From a virus, in the IMG/VR virus record IMGVR_UViG_3300025872_000155, positions 1-34,950 of that record: a stretch of 34,950 bases of DNA. One strand, 5' to 3'. Position 1 is the first letter of the stretch. Each line of letters begins with the position of its first letter. The notes beneath the pieces are model-generated. The model was not told the DNA's origin. It saw only the letters and a program-made list of their open reading frames with translations, and made no database searches. The position numbers were made by a program, and so were the translations under genes. Of this stretch, positions 15,474 to 24,168 are shown piece by piece.

Positions 15474-15866
15474 TCACCATACCCGGTCAGGCTGATCGAC
15501 CTTGCCCCTGATCGCCGTATCGTCGATCAGTCTGCAGGCGACGCCGTTGACGTTGATGGCCCAGCCGTCGCTGGGCCGAAAGATGACCCAGTCGCCTTCG
15601 TTGATGTCGGCGTCGGCGAACCACTCGCCGCGCTCGTCCACGAAGGCGCGGGGTCCCTTTTTCACGACGAGGCCCGCCTTGCCTTGAATGCGGTCCTCGG
15701 AAGTGTAGTTGTCCGTCAGGAAAATTCCCGACTTGGTCCGGTTGGGTCGCACGTAAATCGCGACCAAAACCGCGTTGTTGAAGACATCGACACCGGACGT
15801 GTCGCCAAGCGTGGCGAACAACTCCTTCTTCGGGTCGTTGTCGTGCTTCATCGCCATCTGTGGCAT
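15474..15866 (-). CDS. GroES-like co-chaperonin
   Basis: A 130-aa protein starting at ATG 15866 with GAGGAG seven bases upstream; the longer frame to 15911 overlaps the previous gene and is not preferred. A Cpn10 beta-barrel pattern is visible: VLVAIYVRPNRTKSGIFLTD, where KSGIFLTDN corresponds to the mobile loop that contacts GroEL (GGIVL in GroES), then GLVVKKGPRAF, INEGDWVIFRPSDGWAINVNG, and a C-terminal ACRLIDDTAIRGKV strand. A phage co-chaperonin would redirect host GroEL to fold capsid proteins, as T4 gp31 does. It lies upstream of the scaffold and capsid genes. Classification good, function inferred from the family. Confidence 0.8.
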   Translation of the reverse strand: MPQMAMKHDNDPKKELFATLGDTSGVDVFNNAVLVAIYVRPNRTKSGIFLTDNYTSEDRIQGKAGLVVKKGPRAFVDERGEWFADADINEGDWVIFRPSDGWAINVNGVACRLIDDTAIRGKVDQPDRVW

Positions 15867-15867
15867 G

Positions 15868-16068
15868 TCAGCTCCTCTCTGCGCCTTTGATGATTGCCTC
15901 CGCTTCCTCATAGATTTCGAGCGCCTCGCGGAGGCCTTGGAAGCGCCCTGTCTCCCGAGCGTAGTCGCGCTCGGCCATGGTCCCGTTCATCACGTTGTGC
16001 GTGCTGGCGGCCATGCGTTCATTGATCAGCACGCCGAACTTGCGGCCAATCCTCGTGTCGAATGTCAC
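15868..16068 (-). CDS. Small conserved phage protein (66 aa), unknown function
   Basis: A 66-aa helical protein with a GTG start at 16068, supported by GGAGGAG upstream. The C-terminal half GRFQGLREALEIYEEAEAI is a pattern I have seen in small phage proteins near portal or scaffold genes, where it probably makes a helical hairpin. It ends one base before the GroES-like start. No function known to me. Confidence 0.65.
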   Translation of the reverse strand: MTFDTRIGRKFGVLINERMAASTHNVMNGTMAERDYARETGRFQGLREALEIYEEAEAIIKGAERS

Positions 16069-16091
16069 TGGCTCCTCCCAGTGGCCGGGGT

Positions 16092-16127
16092 GGGACGCTG
16101 CGCCGTGAGGAGCCGTCGCAGCGTCCC
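16092..16127 (-). other. Perfect 11-bp stem-loop between late genes
   Basis: An 11-bp perfect inverted repeat (16092-16102 with 16117-16127) with a 14-base loop lies in the 75-base gap after the 492-aa gene. No T-run follows on either strand, so it is not a standard intrinsic terminator. It may be an mRNA processing or stabilising element. Confidence 0.7.
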
Positions 16128-16143
16128 GGTCGCCGGCCAGCGA

Positions 16144-17622
16144 TTACCTCTTGTGCTTCTGGATCGCGGTCTTCTCGATGCGGCCCATGCCGCCCAACGC
16201 GCCCGCGTCCATGTCCTTGTAGGATCGAGCGCGGCCGCCCGACAGGCGACCCACACGCTTGCCGTGCTCGATCTCGGTCTTCTCCATGCGGCCCATGCCG
16301 CTCAGGGCTCCCGCGTCCATGTCTTTGTAGGACTTGTAGGCGCGACCGCCGCGCTTGCGCGGCATCGGCGGCATGCCCGGAGGAGGCGGCGGGCCGCCAG
16401 CCAAGCCCGGCGGCGGCATCGGCGGCATCGGGGGTGGCGCGCCCGCGCCCATCGGGGGCGGGGCCACCGGAGGCACCGGCAACGGCGAGGGCGTCGGCAT
16501 CTTGGGCATCATCGCCTGCTGATCCTGCGGCTTGCCCGCATTGACCGAGATGATGATGTTGGTCTTGCCCTTGGTGCGGCCGCCAGCCTTGCGGCCCTTG
16601 CGCTGCGCGCTGCGAAGAATTTCGCGACGCATGCCGGGTGACAGTTTTGCCCAATCATCCTCCGTAGTCTTCGGATGAATGGCCTTGGCTTTGATCGCCT
16701 CTTCCAATTCCGGCGTCTTGGATGCCGCCTTATACGTCCAATAATCTTCGTCGCTCTTGCCACCATCAGCCTTCGGCATGCGGCCGCCCGTCGGGCGGGT
16801 GCCGCCGAAGTAGGTACCGCCGCCGCGCTTCTTGCCGATACCCTTGGCTTTCATAAGTTCGTCGATATTCTGATACGGTTCACCAGTTGCCTGCGATCCG
16901 CCATCAGGGCCGCGCGTCGGGGCGTCACCGGGGATGGGCTTCTTGGCCGACCCTCCGTACTGCTTCTTGGCGGGGCCGCCCTTCTTCAGCTTCAGCTCTT
17001 CGTGCTTGCCGCCGTGCATGTTTTTGTCGTGCTGGGCGAACGCCTTCTTGACGAGCTTCTTGTCCTGATCGACGTCGCCGCCGCGCTTGAACTCGCCCGG
17101 CCGAAACTTATCGGGGTTGTCGGCGTCTGACGGCTTGCCGCCGGGGCCGAACTTCATCTCGCCCTCGTCGGTCAGGCGACGCTTGGTACGAGGCATCCAC
17201 TTCTCTTTGCTTTCGTCCCAGCGGTCGTGGTCTTTCACCGTCTCGTAATAACGGGACGTCTTGCCGCCCTTGGCGTAGCCGCCGGTATGCGCGTCGCCGC
17301 CTTCGCGGGCCTTGTTCGCCTTCTTGTCGTTGCGGTTGATCAGGTCAGTGACCAGCGAGCGGCCGCCAGCCTTGCGCTGCTTGCGCTGCTTGCGGTCGGC
17401 GCGCACGGCGGTGGGGCCGCCCTCGCACTTCTCGATGACCTTTCCGCCCTTCTTGAAGGCGCGGCGCGTCAGCGGGCGCATGCCCACCTTCATGCCGGTG
17501 TTCATCATCTCGGGAGGCGACCACGTCGACGCATCGACCTTGGTCTTCGGTTCGCCCTTGCCGCCCATGCGGGTGGCCTTGGCCTTCATGGCCGCGCGTG
17601 CGGCCTTTGACATATCGCTCAT
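16144..17622 (-). CDS. Basic KGG-motif repeat protein, probable virion or DNA-associated protein
   Basis: A 492-aa, Lys/Arg/Gly-rich protein, probably largely disordered. Short basic-GG motifs recur along it (FKKGGKVIEK, RKAGGRSL, YAKGGKTS, FKRGGDV, LKKGGPAKK, RKAGGRTKG, PRKRGGRAY). A Pro/Gly/Met-rich linker covers about 375-425. Near the C-terminus SYKDMDAGALSGMGRMEKT is followed by a second copy SYKDMDAGALGGMGRIEKT. The ATG follows the upstream stop directly, and its Shine-Dalgarno AAGGAG lies in the end of that gene. No enzyme domain. The same motif types occur in the polyvalent protein upstream, suggesting a shared location, perhaps inside the capsid bound to DNA. Confidence 0.65.
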   Translation of the reverse strand: MSDMSKAARAAMKAKATRMGGKGEPKTKVDASTWSPPEMMNTGMKVGMRPLTRRAFKKGGKVIEKCEGGPTAVRADRKQRKQRKAGGRSLVTDLINRNDKKANKAREGGDAHTGGYAKGGKTSRYYETVKDHDRWDESKEKWMPRTKRRLTDEGEMKFGPGGKPSDADNPDKFRPGEFKRGGDVDQDKKLVKKAFAQHDKNMHGGKHEELKLKKGGPAKKQYGGSAKKPIPGDAPTRGPDGGSQATGEPYQNIDELMKAKGIGKKRGGGTYFGGTRPTGGRMPKADGGKSDEDYWTYKAASKTPELEEAIKAKAIHPKTTEDDWAKLSPGMRREILRSAQRKGRKAGGRTKGKTNIIISVNAGKPQDQQAMMPKMPTPSPLPVPPVAPPPMGAGAPPPMPPMPPPGLAGGPPPPPGMPPMPRKRGGRAYKSYKDMDAGALSGMGRMEKTEIEHGKRVGRLSGGRARSYKDMDAGALGGMGRIEKTAIQKHKR

Positions 17623-20600
17623 CTATTTTCTCCTTACAGCCGCGAGCGCACGCTCGACAATGGTGGACTTCTTACTCGTTCTTCCGCCGCGCTTGAAGCC
17701 GCCGCCGCCGCCGCCAAGCATCTCTGTCGGCGAGACGGAGTAGTTGAGCGGCTGGTAGGTCGGGTAGGCGGGCGGTGGTGCTTCGGCGGCCGCAGCGGAC
17801 GCGGCAGGCGCGGCTGCGGCCGGGGTTGCAGCCTTCGGGAACAGTTCGTCGTAGCTCTTGCCGTTCAGCGCCTGCGCCAACATGCGCTGATAGGCGGGGT
17901 CCGGGTCCTGCTGCGTGGCCTGCCCGACCATGCCCTGATAGTCGGCAGGTGCCTGCTGCTGGGGTGCCTGCTGCTGGGGTGCCTGCGCCGCAACTTGCTG
18001 GTTGAGATTGCTGAAGGAGCCCTTCAGGTTCTGCAGGAGCCGGTTGACGCCGCCGCCGGGTGCGTAGCCCGCGCGGCCGCCGGTTTTAAACGGTTTACCG
18101 CGCATACGTTCATAGTAAGCGGCCAAATTGTCGGCCATCTCGGGCGTTACTTTTTGCATCTGCGTCGTCAATTGCAGTTTACGTTGAATCGCGTTGGGCA
18201 CTTCGTCAATTTCAGGGTCAAGGTTACCCGCAATAGTCTTCCACGCTTTCGGGAACATCAACCCGACAGGCGTCGGTCGCTCAAACCCTCCGTGATACGT
18301 TCCGGGTGCCTGTATGGGGTAGCCGCTGTGGGGGACTTTTGGCTCGTATAAAAGACCCTTCTCTGGATGCAACTTGGACAGCACTCGACCTGCAGACATG
18401 GAGCGCGGCGCAAGATATTCAGGTTCTGTGACCGCCATGCGTATGGCCCCCGGTTCAGGCAACCCGGCAACAACATTTGCGCTTTTCTCAATAGCGTTCA
18501 TGAGTTGATACCGCTGGCTCAAATTAAGTTGCTTGGCCACCCAGTCAGGAAAATCTCTGTGCCCAATACTTGGGGCGTTAGGAAAAAGGGGCTCGCCGGT
18601 CTTGGGGTGGGGGTGCGTCCGAATAGTTTTGTCAATCTTCGCGGCGTTCGCTTTGCTGATCTTGGCAAACGGCAGCATTTCAGCCAGCATGTTCCATACA
18701 GCGGGAGTGCTGCTTATAGCCCCACGGCTCATAGAAATCGGTACATGATATGCCGGACTGCCTTGCCTCTCAGCTTGCAGCGCGGCGTTAAGCTGATCTT
18801 TGATCGCTTTCTCGTTTGACGCCCATGCAGTACCGGCTTTTCCACGACTGTAGAAAGGCCCCCCTTCGGTATGGACCGGGTTCTTGAAAATGTTCCCGCC
18901 GATGCCGTGGATCGTCATGTCGGTGGCAAGCAGATCACCCGGCCCTGAAACCAGTGTGCTGCCGATCATTTTATGCGGGTCCAAGGGTTTGTGCGGCACA
19001 AGCGGCTGTCGCGCCCGCAGCACCGCCATATTCTCCCAGTCGCTATTCGGCGTTATGGTGGATAGTTTGTTAATCGTGTCTTTGCCGCGCTTGCGCAGGC
19101 GCGGGTACAAACTTGCAGGAGTATGCCCGCTGGCCGCCGCGCCCTCTTCAAGCGGGTTCACCCATTTTGGTTCCACTTCGCCTCCGCGCTTGAACTGGCT
19201 GAAGCCGTTGCCCTTGATGCTGTCGCGCATCTGCGGCGTGATGTCGAGGCTGTGGAGATCGCGGCGCGCGTCCGGCACTTGGCGCTGCGCGCCAGACGGA
19301 TCGCGGTCGAGATAGTCGGCCTGTTCGTCTTCGGGCAGGTCTTCCACGTTCTGCGGCGTCCGCAACGTGAAGCCGCCCAGTTGCACCTTTGCCTGCGGGT
19401 CGTGCTGCTGCGCGAGCGTCTGCAGGCGCTTCGGCAGGATGTTGTCGTAATAGCCACGCATGCCCGCGCCGCCCATCTTGAGGTCGTCGCCTTCAAGCTC
19501 ATGGTAGAACTCTCCGCCCAGCCGGCCTCGGCCCTCGTAGCGTTGCGGCTCGTACTTCATGATCTTCTCGGCGGCTTCCTTGCCGATATGCGTCGCGAGA
19601 TCGCCCGGCTTCACGTCTTCATGCTCGACGCCTTGGTTGTCGTGCGTCGTCGCGTGCAGGTAGCCGATGTCGGGGAAGTACGTGATGTTCTTGACCTGAT
19701 GGCTCAGGTCGTACCGCTTGTTCTGCTCGTCACCCGGCGTGACGACGACCTTGTCGTAGCCGCCGTGCGCGGCTTCGTGCAGCACGCGCTTCAGCGCGAG
19801 GTCGGTCCACTTCTGGGTGCTGTCGACATAGGGGCCGTGTGGGACGCCTTCACGTTCTTTGTATGCTTCCTGCTGCTGCGCGAACAAGTCGGGGTGTCGT
19901 TTCCAGACGCCGTCCCATGCGTGGGGGTCTTCGTCATTGAGCTGCGGCTCGCGGCGCTTGACCTCTTGCAATATGGCATCGAGCTTCGCGTCAGGGTCGC
20001 CTTGTTTAAACCCCTGATCGCGCCCCTGCTGCCCCCAGTCGCTCTGGACTTCCTCGACGTGCAGCACCTTCTCGCCGTTCGGCCCCCTGCGGTCGGACAT
20101 GCGAAGGTGCGCGAGGACGTTGGGCTCTTCCCAGTGGCTCGACTTAAAAATGGGGTCGTGGGTGGCCGTTTCGACGCGACTGACAACTGCGCCTTCCGGG
20201 GCAGCCGCTTTCGCGGCTTCTTCGGTGTCAAACCCCTGCTTAGTTCTTTGCGTCGCTGGGTCGAACCATTCAAACGTGTAGTCGCGGCGCTGTTTATCAG
20301 GCAGATGCAACAATACCTCTCGGTAGTTCTCGCCGCCGGGGAGCTGGTAGGTGTGGAACTTGGTGTCGCCGTCATCTTCACGCACGTCGTCGTGCGGCGC
20401 GTAGTCGCCTTCGTAGTGGCGTAGGAGCGTCTCCTGCAACGGGACCGCATTGTCCTCAAGGTGCTTGATTACCTCCTCTCGGGGGAGGGCCTTCGAGCCC
20501 AGCGTGTCAAACTTGGAATGCTTCAGCTCGTCGGGCTTGATGCCCGGCATCGCCGCGTATTGCTGTGGCGTCGCTTTGGCCTGACCCTTGGTCTTGATGA

Positions 20601-21528
20601 TCTTGGCAGCGCCGCTGTGCAGCTTGAAGGGCGGGACGTTGCCGCCAGTGGCGCGGCCGATGTACCCGCCTCCTGCCTTGCTGATGTCCGGATCGTTTGG
20701 GTCATATGTGCCACGGTTTCCAATGGCGCTCTTGATCTGCCTCGGATCAAACGCAATCCATGACGTGCCGCCCTCGACTTCGTTCTTATACTTGATGCCG
20801 TCGTGGCCCTTAGCAATCAAGTGGTCGCGTAACTTGCGCGCCATCTCTTGCGCCGTTTCATACGTCGGCTCGTCAGACTCGTGCTCAAGGCCGAGAACAC
20901 TTTCGTTGATGTGCCGTCGATAGCCCGAATCTTTCTCATATCTCGCGCGCATCTCGTCGTCATCGTTAAGCAAGTGCTCAACCCACGGCGTCGAAACCGA
21001 CTGGCGAAGCATCCAGTCGTGCATTTCTCTTTCCGTGGTGACGTGCGGGTTTTTGATTGCAAGATGCACCGGATAAACGCGGTTGCCCGACGTGGTTCCC
21101 TTGCGTTCGCCGTATAGCCCTCTGGCGAACCTGTTAGCGACTTCAGGTTCTTCAGCAAAGTGACTGCCAAGGTATGTCGTCGGGTCGGGGCCGCTGCCCT
21201 GCCGCTGTATACTTTCGCCGTGTTCATCTTCGACATAGTGAGGCTCGCCGACGCCAAACACTGAGAAATCCGTGGGCTCAACCGTGCCGTGGTATAGCCG
21301 CAAAGGTGCCTTGCTGCCTTTTAAAAAACGCGCCTTGGCATCTGCAGCGCCGCCTTTAGCCAGTCGTGACGGGCCGATGTACTTGCCGCCGCCGGGGCCG
21401 CTGTAGCCGCCACCGCCGGGCGACGGGTCCAATCCCCCGCCGGGGCCCGGATAGATGTTGGCGATGCGCCGCAGCAGGGCGCGCTGATCGCGGGCGATCA
21501 TCGCTGCGCGACGGACAGGGTCAGCCAT
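17623..21528 (-). CDS. Polyvalent protein with N-terminal ADP-ribosyltransferase-like domain
   Basis: A 1301-aa modular protein. Residues 75-282 form an ART-PolyVal-type domain: LYHGT (78-82), YLGSHFA (119-125), and the typical end SWIAFDPRQIKSA (256-268) with GNRGTYDPNDPDI. Residues about 318-785 are a second polyvalent-protein module with FKSSHWEEPNVLAHLRM, LHVEEVQSDWGQQGRDQGF and GDEQNKRYDLSHQV. Residues about 785-1150 are a third module unknown to me. The tail is Gln/Pro/Ala-rich, then GGGGGG and FKRGGRT. Polyvalent proteins are thought to be packaged and injected to act on the host early in infection. ART activity is predicted; host targets are unknown. The start overlaps the 75-aa gene by eight bases. 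Confidence 0.75.
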   Translation of the reverse strand: MADPVRRAAMIARDQRALLRRIANIYPGPGGGLDPSPGGGGYSGPGGGKYIGPSRLAKGGAADAKARFLKGSKAPLRLYHGTVEPTDFSVFGVGEPHYVEDEHGESIQRQGSGPDPTTYLGSHFAEEPEVANRFARGLYGERKGTTSGNRVYPVHLAIKNPHVTTEREMHDWMLRQSVSTPWVEHLLNDDDEMRARYEKDSGYRRHINESVLGLEHESDEPTYETAQEMARKLRDHLIAKGHDGIKYKNEVEGGTSWIAFDPRQIKSAIGNRGTYDPNDPDISKAGGGYIGRATGGNVPPFKLHSGAAKIIKTKGQAKATPQQYAAMPGIKPDELKHSKFDTLGSKALPREEVIKHLEDNAVPLQETLLRHYEGDYAPHDDVREDDGDTKFHTYQLPGGENYREVLLHLPDKQRRDYTFEWFDPATQRTKQGFDTEEAAKAAAPEGAVVSRVETATHDPIFKSSHWEEPNVLAHLRMSDRRGPNGEKVLHVEEVQSDWGQQGRDQGFKQGDPDAKLDAILQEVKRREPQLNDEDPHAWDGVWKRHPDLFAQQQEAYKEREGVPHGPYVDSTQKWTDLALKRVLHEAAHGGYDKVVVTPGDEQNKRYDLSHQVKNITYFPDIGYLHATTHDNQGVEHEDVKPGDLATHIGKEAAEKIMKYEPQRYEGRGRLGGEFYHELEGDDLKMGGAGMRGYYDNILPKRLQTLAQQHDPQAKVQLGGFTLRTPQNVEDLPEDEQADYLDRDPSGAQRQVPDARRDLHSLDITPQMRDSIKGNGFSQFKRGGEVEPKWVNPLEEGAAASGHTPASLYPRLRKRGKDTINKLSTITPNSDWENMAVLRARQPLVPHKPLDPHKMIGSTLVSGPGDLLATDMTIHGIGGNIFKNPVHTEGGPFYSRGKAGTAWASNEKAIKDQLNAALQAERQGSPAYHVPISMSRGAISSTPAVWNMLAEMLPFAKISKANAAKIDKTIRTHPHPKTGEPLFPNAPSIGHRDFPDWVAKQLNLSQRYQLMNAIEKSANVVAGLPEPGAIRMAVTEPEYLAPRSMSAGRVLSKLHPEKGLLYEPKVPHSGYPIQAPGTYHGGFERPTPVGLMFPKAWKTIAGNLDPEIDEVPNAIQRKLQLTTQMQKVTPEMADNLAAYYERMRGKPFKTGGRAGYAPGGGVNRLLQNLKGSFSNLNQQVAAQAPQQQAPQQQAPADYQGMVGQATQQDPDPAYQRMLAQALNGKSYDELFPKAATPAAAAPAASAAAAEAPPPAYPTYQPLNYSVSPTEMLGGGGGGFKRGGRTSKKSTIVERALAAVRRK

Positions 21529-21748
21529 GGCAGAGGGCCCGTAATTTTGTCGCCGTCGTGGAAGTTTCGGCGAGGTAGTTGTAGTACGGCTTGAGCAAGT
21601 CCTTCACGGTTTCCGGTTGAACGCCCACAATCTCGCTCCACGCTTTTTCGGCGGCTCGCGCTTGATCGGCCATAGGCACTTCGTCCTTCGCGCCATACGC
21701 AATCAGCACCGTCTGCGTCAACTTGATCTGAATTTCGCGAGGGGTCAT
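21521..21748 (-). CDS. Small protein between portal and polyvalent gene, unknown function
   Basis: A 75-aa protein, helical, with IQIKLTQTVLIAYGAKDEVP and LKPYYNYLAETSTTATKLRA. The start overlaps the portal stop (ATGA) and the end overlaps the next gene by eight bases, so it is tightly coupled to both. No motif recognised. A portal-associated or head-assembly helper is possible, from position only. Confidence 0.6.
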   Translation of the reverse strand: MTPREIQIKLTQTVLIAYGAKDEVPMADQARAAEKAWSEIVGVQPETVKDLLKPYYNYLAETSTTATKLRALCHG

Positions 21749-24102
21749 TTCGGTGCCTTCGGCTTCAGGCGCGCGAGTTCCTTCTCGTGCGCGTGTTGCG
21801 CCTCGCGCTCGCTCGTGGCGTGCGCCTGCGTGGCCTTGGTCTTTAGCAGGTCACCCACGAGCCGCAGGTTGGCCTCCTGCAGCTCGGCCTGACGTTCGAG
21901 GTCGCGGTTCTCGTCTTCCTTCAGCGCGCGTTCCTGCTTGAACTGCACGTCCTTGGCCTTCGACGCGATGTCGGCCGCCTTCAGGGCCAGCTCTTGGCTC
22001 TTGTCCTCGGGCGGCGCGAGCCCCGTCGGCTGCTGCGCCTTCATCGCCTCGACCTGCACGCGCTGGCCTTCGATCTGCAGCTTGCCGGCGTCGGCCTGCG
22101 CCTTCTGCTGCAGCGCCTCGCGCTTGATCTGCTGGTCGCCCTGCTTGAGTTTCAGTTCCTCCATGCCCTTCTGGACTTCAAGCGGCGGCTTGTTCATAGC
22201 CGCCGGGGGCACGAAGAATTGCTCGGGGTTGTTCCAGCCCAGCGCCTGCAGCGCCGCCGTATCGACCGCGATGGGGTCGTACAGCGTCGGGCTTGCCCCC
22301 TGCAGCTGCTTCAGGGCCATGACCTTAACGATGCGCTGCGTGTGGCTCGCCGTGTTCGGGTCCGCCTGCGGCACCAGCGACTGCGAGTACATGTCGAGCG
22401 CGTCGGTGAACGTCTTCTGGTCCCACTCGAACGCCGGCTTGCGGTTGCGCTGCCAGAAACTCTCGGGATGCTCCTTGAAGCACTTCACGAGGAGCTGGAA
22501 CTCCTCGGCCTGCGCCGCGTGCATGCGCTTGTGGACGCTGTTCAGGATTTTCTGCGCCTGCTCGATCAGCGCCAACGTCGTGCCCACGGGCGCGTCGGCG
22601 CGACCCTCGCCAACCTGCTGCTCGCTCGTGCCGCCCAGCCGCTGCCCGGTCGTGGCGATGTTCTCGACCAGCGCCATGAGCGCCTGCGACGGCTCCTTGT
22701 ACGGGAGCGGCATGATCGCCTGATTGAGCGGCATGCCGCCCGTCTTGACGAGCGCGCCGCCGCCCGGCGGCACGCGGAAGATGTTCGTGTTCTGGCGTCC
22801 GCCGGCGTCGCTGAACAGGAAGCCGGGGAAGTTCGCGTACATGCCCGCATCGAGCAGCTCGCGCCACGCGGCCGTGATCGCGTTGGTCGTGTTGCCGAGG
22901 ATATGCAGCAGGCCGAGCGGATAGAAGCCGAAGCCCGGCACGAACATGTAAGGCACGAAGACGGCGCGCGCCTCGGGCAACTCGGCCGTGTCTTCGTCGT
23001 AATTGCGGACGATGGACAGGATTTGCTTGGAGCTGACGTCGATGGTCACGCGCCACGGGATTTCGAGGCCGCTTTCCTTGCCCTTCCACTTGTGCTCGAA
23101 GCCCTTGACGTTCAGCTCGCAGTAGCACTCGTAGATTTCGCGGTCGCGGTCTTCCGGGTTCAGCGCCTCGGGCTCGACGCCCTGCTGCGCCTTCTTCTCG
23201 CGCTGCGCGCTGTCGAGTTCCTGCGGCATCGGCGTCGAGAGCGGCACGTCACGGTAGACGCCCAAAATCTGCAGGCGCTTCACAGTGCTGGGTCGCATCT
23301 GGACGCGATGTGTAACGCGCTTGGCACTGCGGATGTCGGTTGCGGCCGCGTTGACGATCAGGTCTTCGGCGTCGACCGTCTCGCTGATCGGGCGATTGCG
23401 AAGCGGGCAGAAGTAGACCTTCTTGAACGCCAGCCCACCGAAGCCGAGCATCAGCAGCATGCGGTCGGTATCGGGATAATACTCCGTCGCGATGGCCGTC
23501 AGGTAGTGATTGAGGTCGCGCTCAAGCGCGTCAGCCATGCGGTCGGTCTGGAACGTGCCGTTGTTGTCGTCGACCCTGATCTTGACCGGGCCGTCAGTCG
23601 GCAGCAGCTCGGCGCGGGCGTTCGCCTGAAAGCGGAGCACGGCTTCGAGCAGCAGCGGGTGACGGACGCGGTTCATGCCCTCGACGGGCGCGCCCTCGGC
23701 GGCGCCACCAATGCCCGGCACCTCGATCTTCAAGCCCAGCAGCTTGATGCCCTGCGCGCGGTCCTCGATCCACTCCTTGCGACTATCGATGTCGTCGCCG
23801 ATGCCCCGGATCAGGTCGTCCGCGATCTTGGACAGCTCCGCGTCGTCGATCTTGCCGACGAGGTTGCTGAACCACTCGGACGTATCTTCGCCGGCGCCTT
23901 CCTCGACGGGCTTGCCGTCAAGGCTGATCGTGATCGACCCATCGGGATGATCGATCTTCAGGATGTTGCCTTTGTCGTCAAGATGCTCGACGTCTGCGCC
24001 CTCGGGCGCGTTCTCGACAACAACATCTTCGCCCGGCGGCAATGCGTCGGGGTCGGGCTGGACCAAGCGGATGTTGGGGCTCAGCCCCGGCACTAGCGCC
24101 AT
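21745..24102 (-). CDS. Portal protein
   Basis: A 785-aa protein, long as in P22-like podoviruses. The order fits a portal: an acidic N-terminal region, helical RHPLLLEAVLRFQANARAEL, GFGGLAFKKVYFCPLRNRPI, VFVPYMFVPGFGFYPLGLLH, a helix with GNTTNAITAAWRELLDAGMY, the QRLGGTSEQQVGEG segment, and TLALIEQAQKILNSVHKRMH. The last ~165 residues are Gln/Lys/Glu/Ala-rich and probably coiled coil, corresponding to the barrel or crown. Portal rings form the DNA entry vertex and bind the terminase. The TerL gene lies upstream, and a 69-base gap with an inverted repeat separates them. Confidence 0.9.
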   Translation of the reverse strand: MALVPGLSPNIRLVQPDPDALPPGEDVVVENAPEGADVEHLDDKGNILKIDHPDGSITISLDGKPVEEGAGEDTSEWFSNLVGKIDDAELSKIADDLIRGIGDDIDSRKEWIEDRAQGIKLLGLKIEVPGIGGAAEGAPVEGMNRVRHPLLLEAVLRFQANARAELLPTDGPVKIRVDDNNGTFQTDRMADALERDLNHYLTAIATEYYPDTDRMLLMLGFGGLAFKKVYFCPLRNRPISETVDAEDLIVNAAATDIRSAKRVTHRVQMRPSTVKRLQILGVYRDVPLSTPMPQELDSAQREKKAQQGVEPEALNPEDRDREIYECYCELNVKGFEHKWKGKESGLEIPWRVTIDVSSKQILSIVRNYDEDTAELPEARAVFVPYMFVPGFGFYPLGLLHILGNTTNAITAAWRELLDAGMYANFPGFLFSDAGGRQNTNIFRVPPGGGALVKTGGMPLNQAIMPLPYKEPSQALMALVENIATTGQRLGGTSEQQVGEGRADAPVGTTLALIEQAQKILNSVHKRMHAAQAEEFQLLVKCFKEHPESFWQRNRKPAFEWDQKTFTDALDMYSQSLVPQADPNTASHTQRIVKVMALKQLQGASPTLYDPIAVDTAALQALGWNNPEQFFVPPAAMNKPPLEVQKGMEELKLKQGDQQIKREALQQKAQADAGKLQIEGQRVQVEAMKAQQPTGLAPPEDKSQELALKAADIASKAKDVQFKQERALKEDENRDLERQAELQEANLRLVGDLLKTKATQAHATSEREAQHAHEKELARLKPKAPK

Positions 24103-24155
24103 TCAGAAACCTCGCGAGACGGTCATGATACCACGACAGCCGTGGCGCATACTAC

Positions 24156-24168
24156 TGACAGGTTGTCA
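24156..24168 (-). promoter_or_regulatory. Inverted repeat TGACA-N3-TGTCA upstream of portal gene
   Basis: A perfect 5-bp inverted repeat with a three-base spacer lies in the 69-base gap between TerL and portal. The same TGACA-N3-TGTCA pattern occurs in the operator-like palindrome at 29254-29266. On the minus strand it contains TTGACA, but no good -10 box is found at the right distance. Confidence 0.3.

Noticed and set aside
19123-20424. A 433-codon plus-strand frame antisense to the polyvalent gene
   Set aside because: Hydrophobic-looking but only as the complement of a charged coding sequence; no ribosome site or neighbours, and the minus-strand frame has recognisable domains.
21994-24096. 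A 700-codon plus-strand open frame antisense to the portal gene
   Set aside because: It mirrors the portal gene almost exactly, its product is Arg/Leu/Val/His-rich filler without domains, and long antisense frames are expected in GC-rich DNA with strong codon bias.
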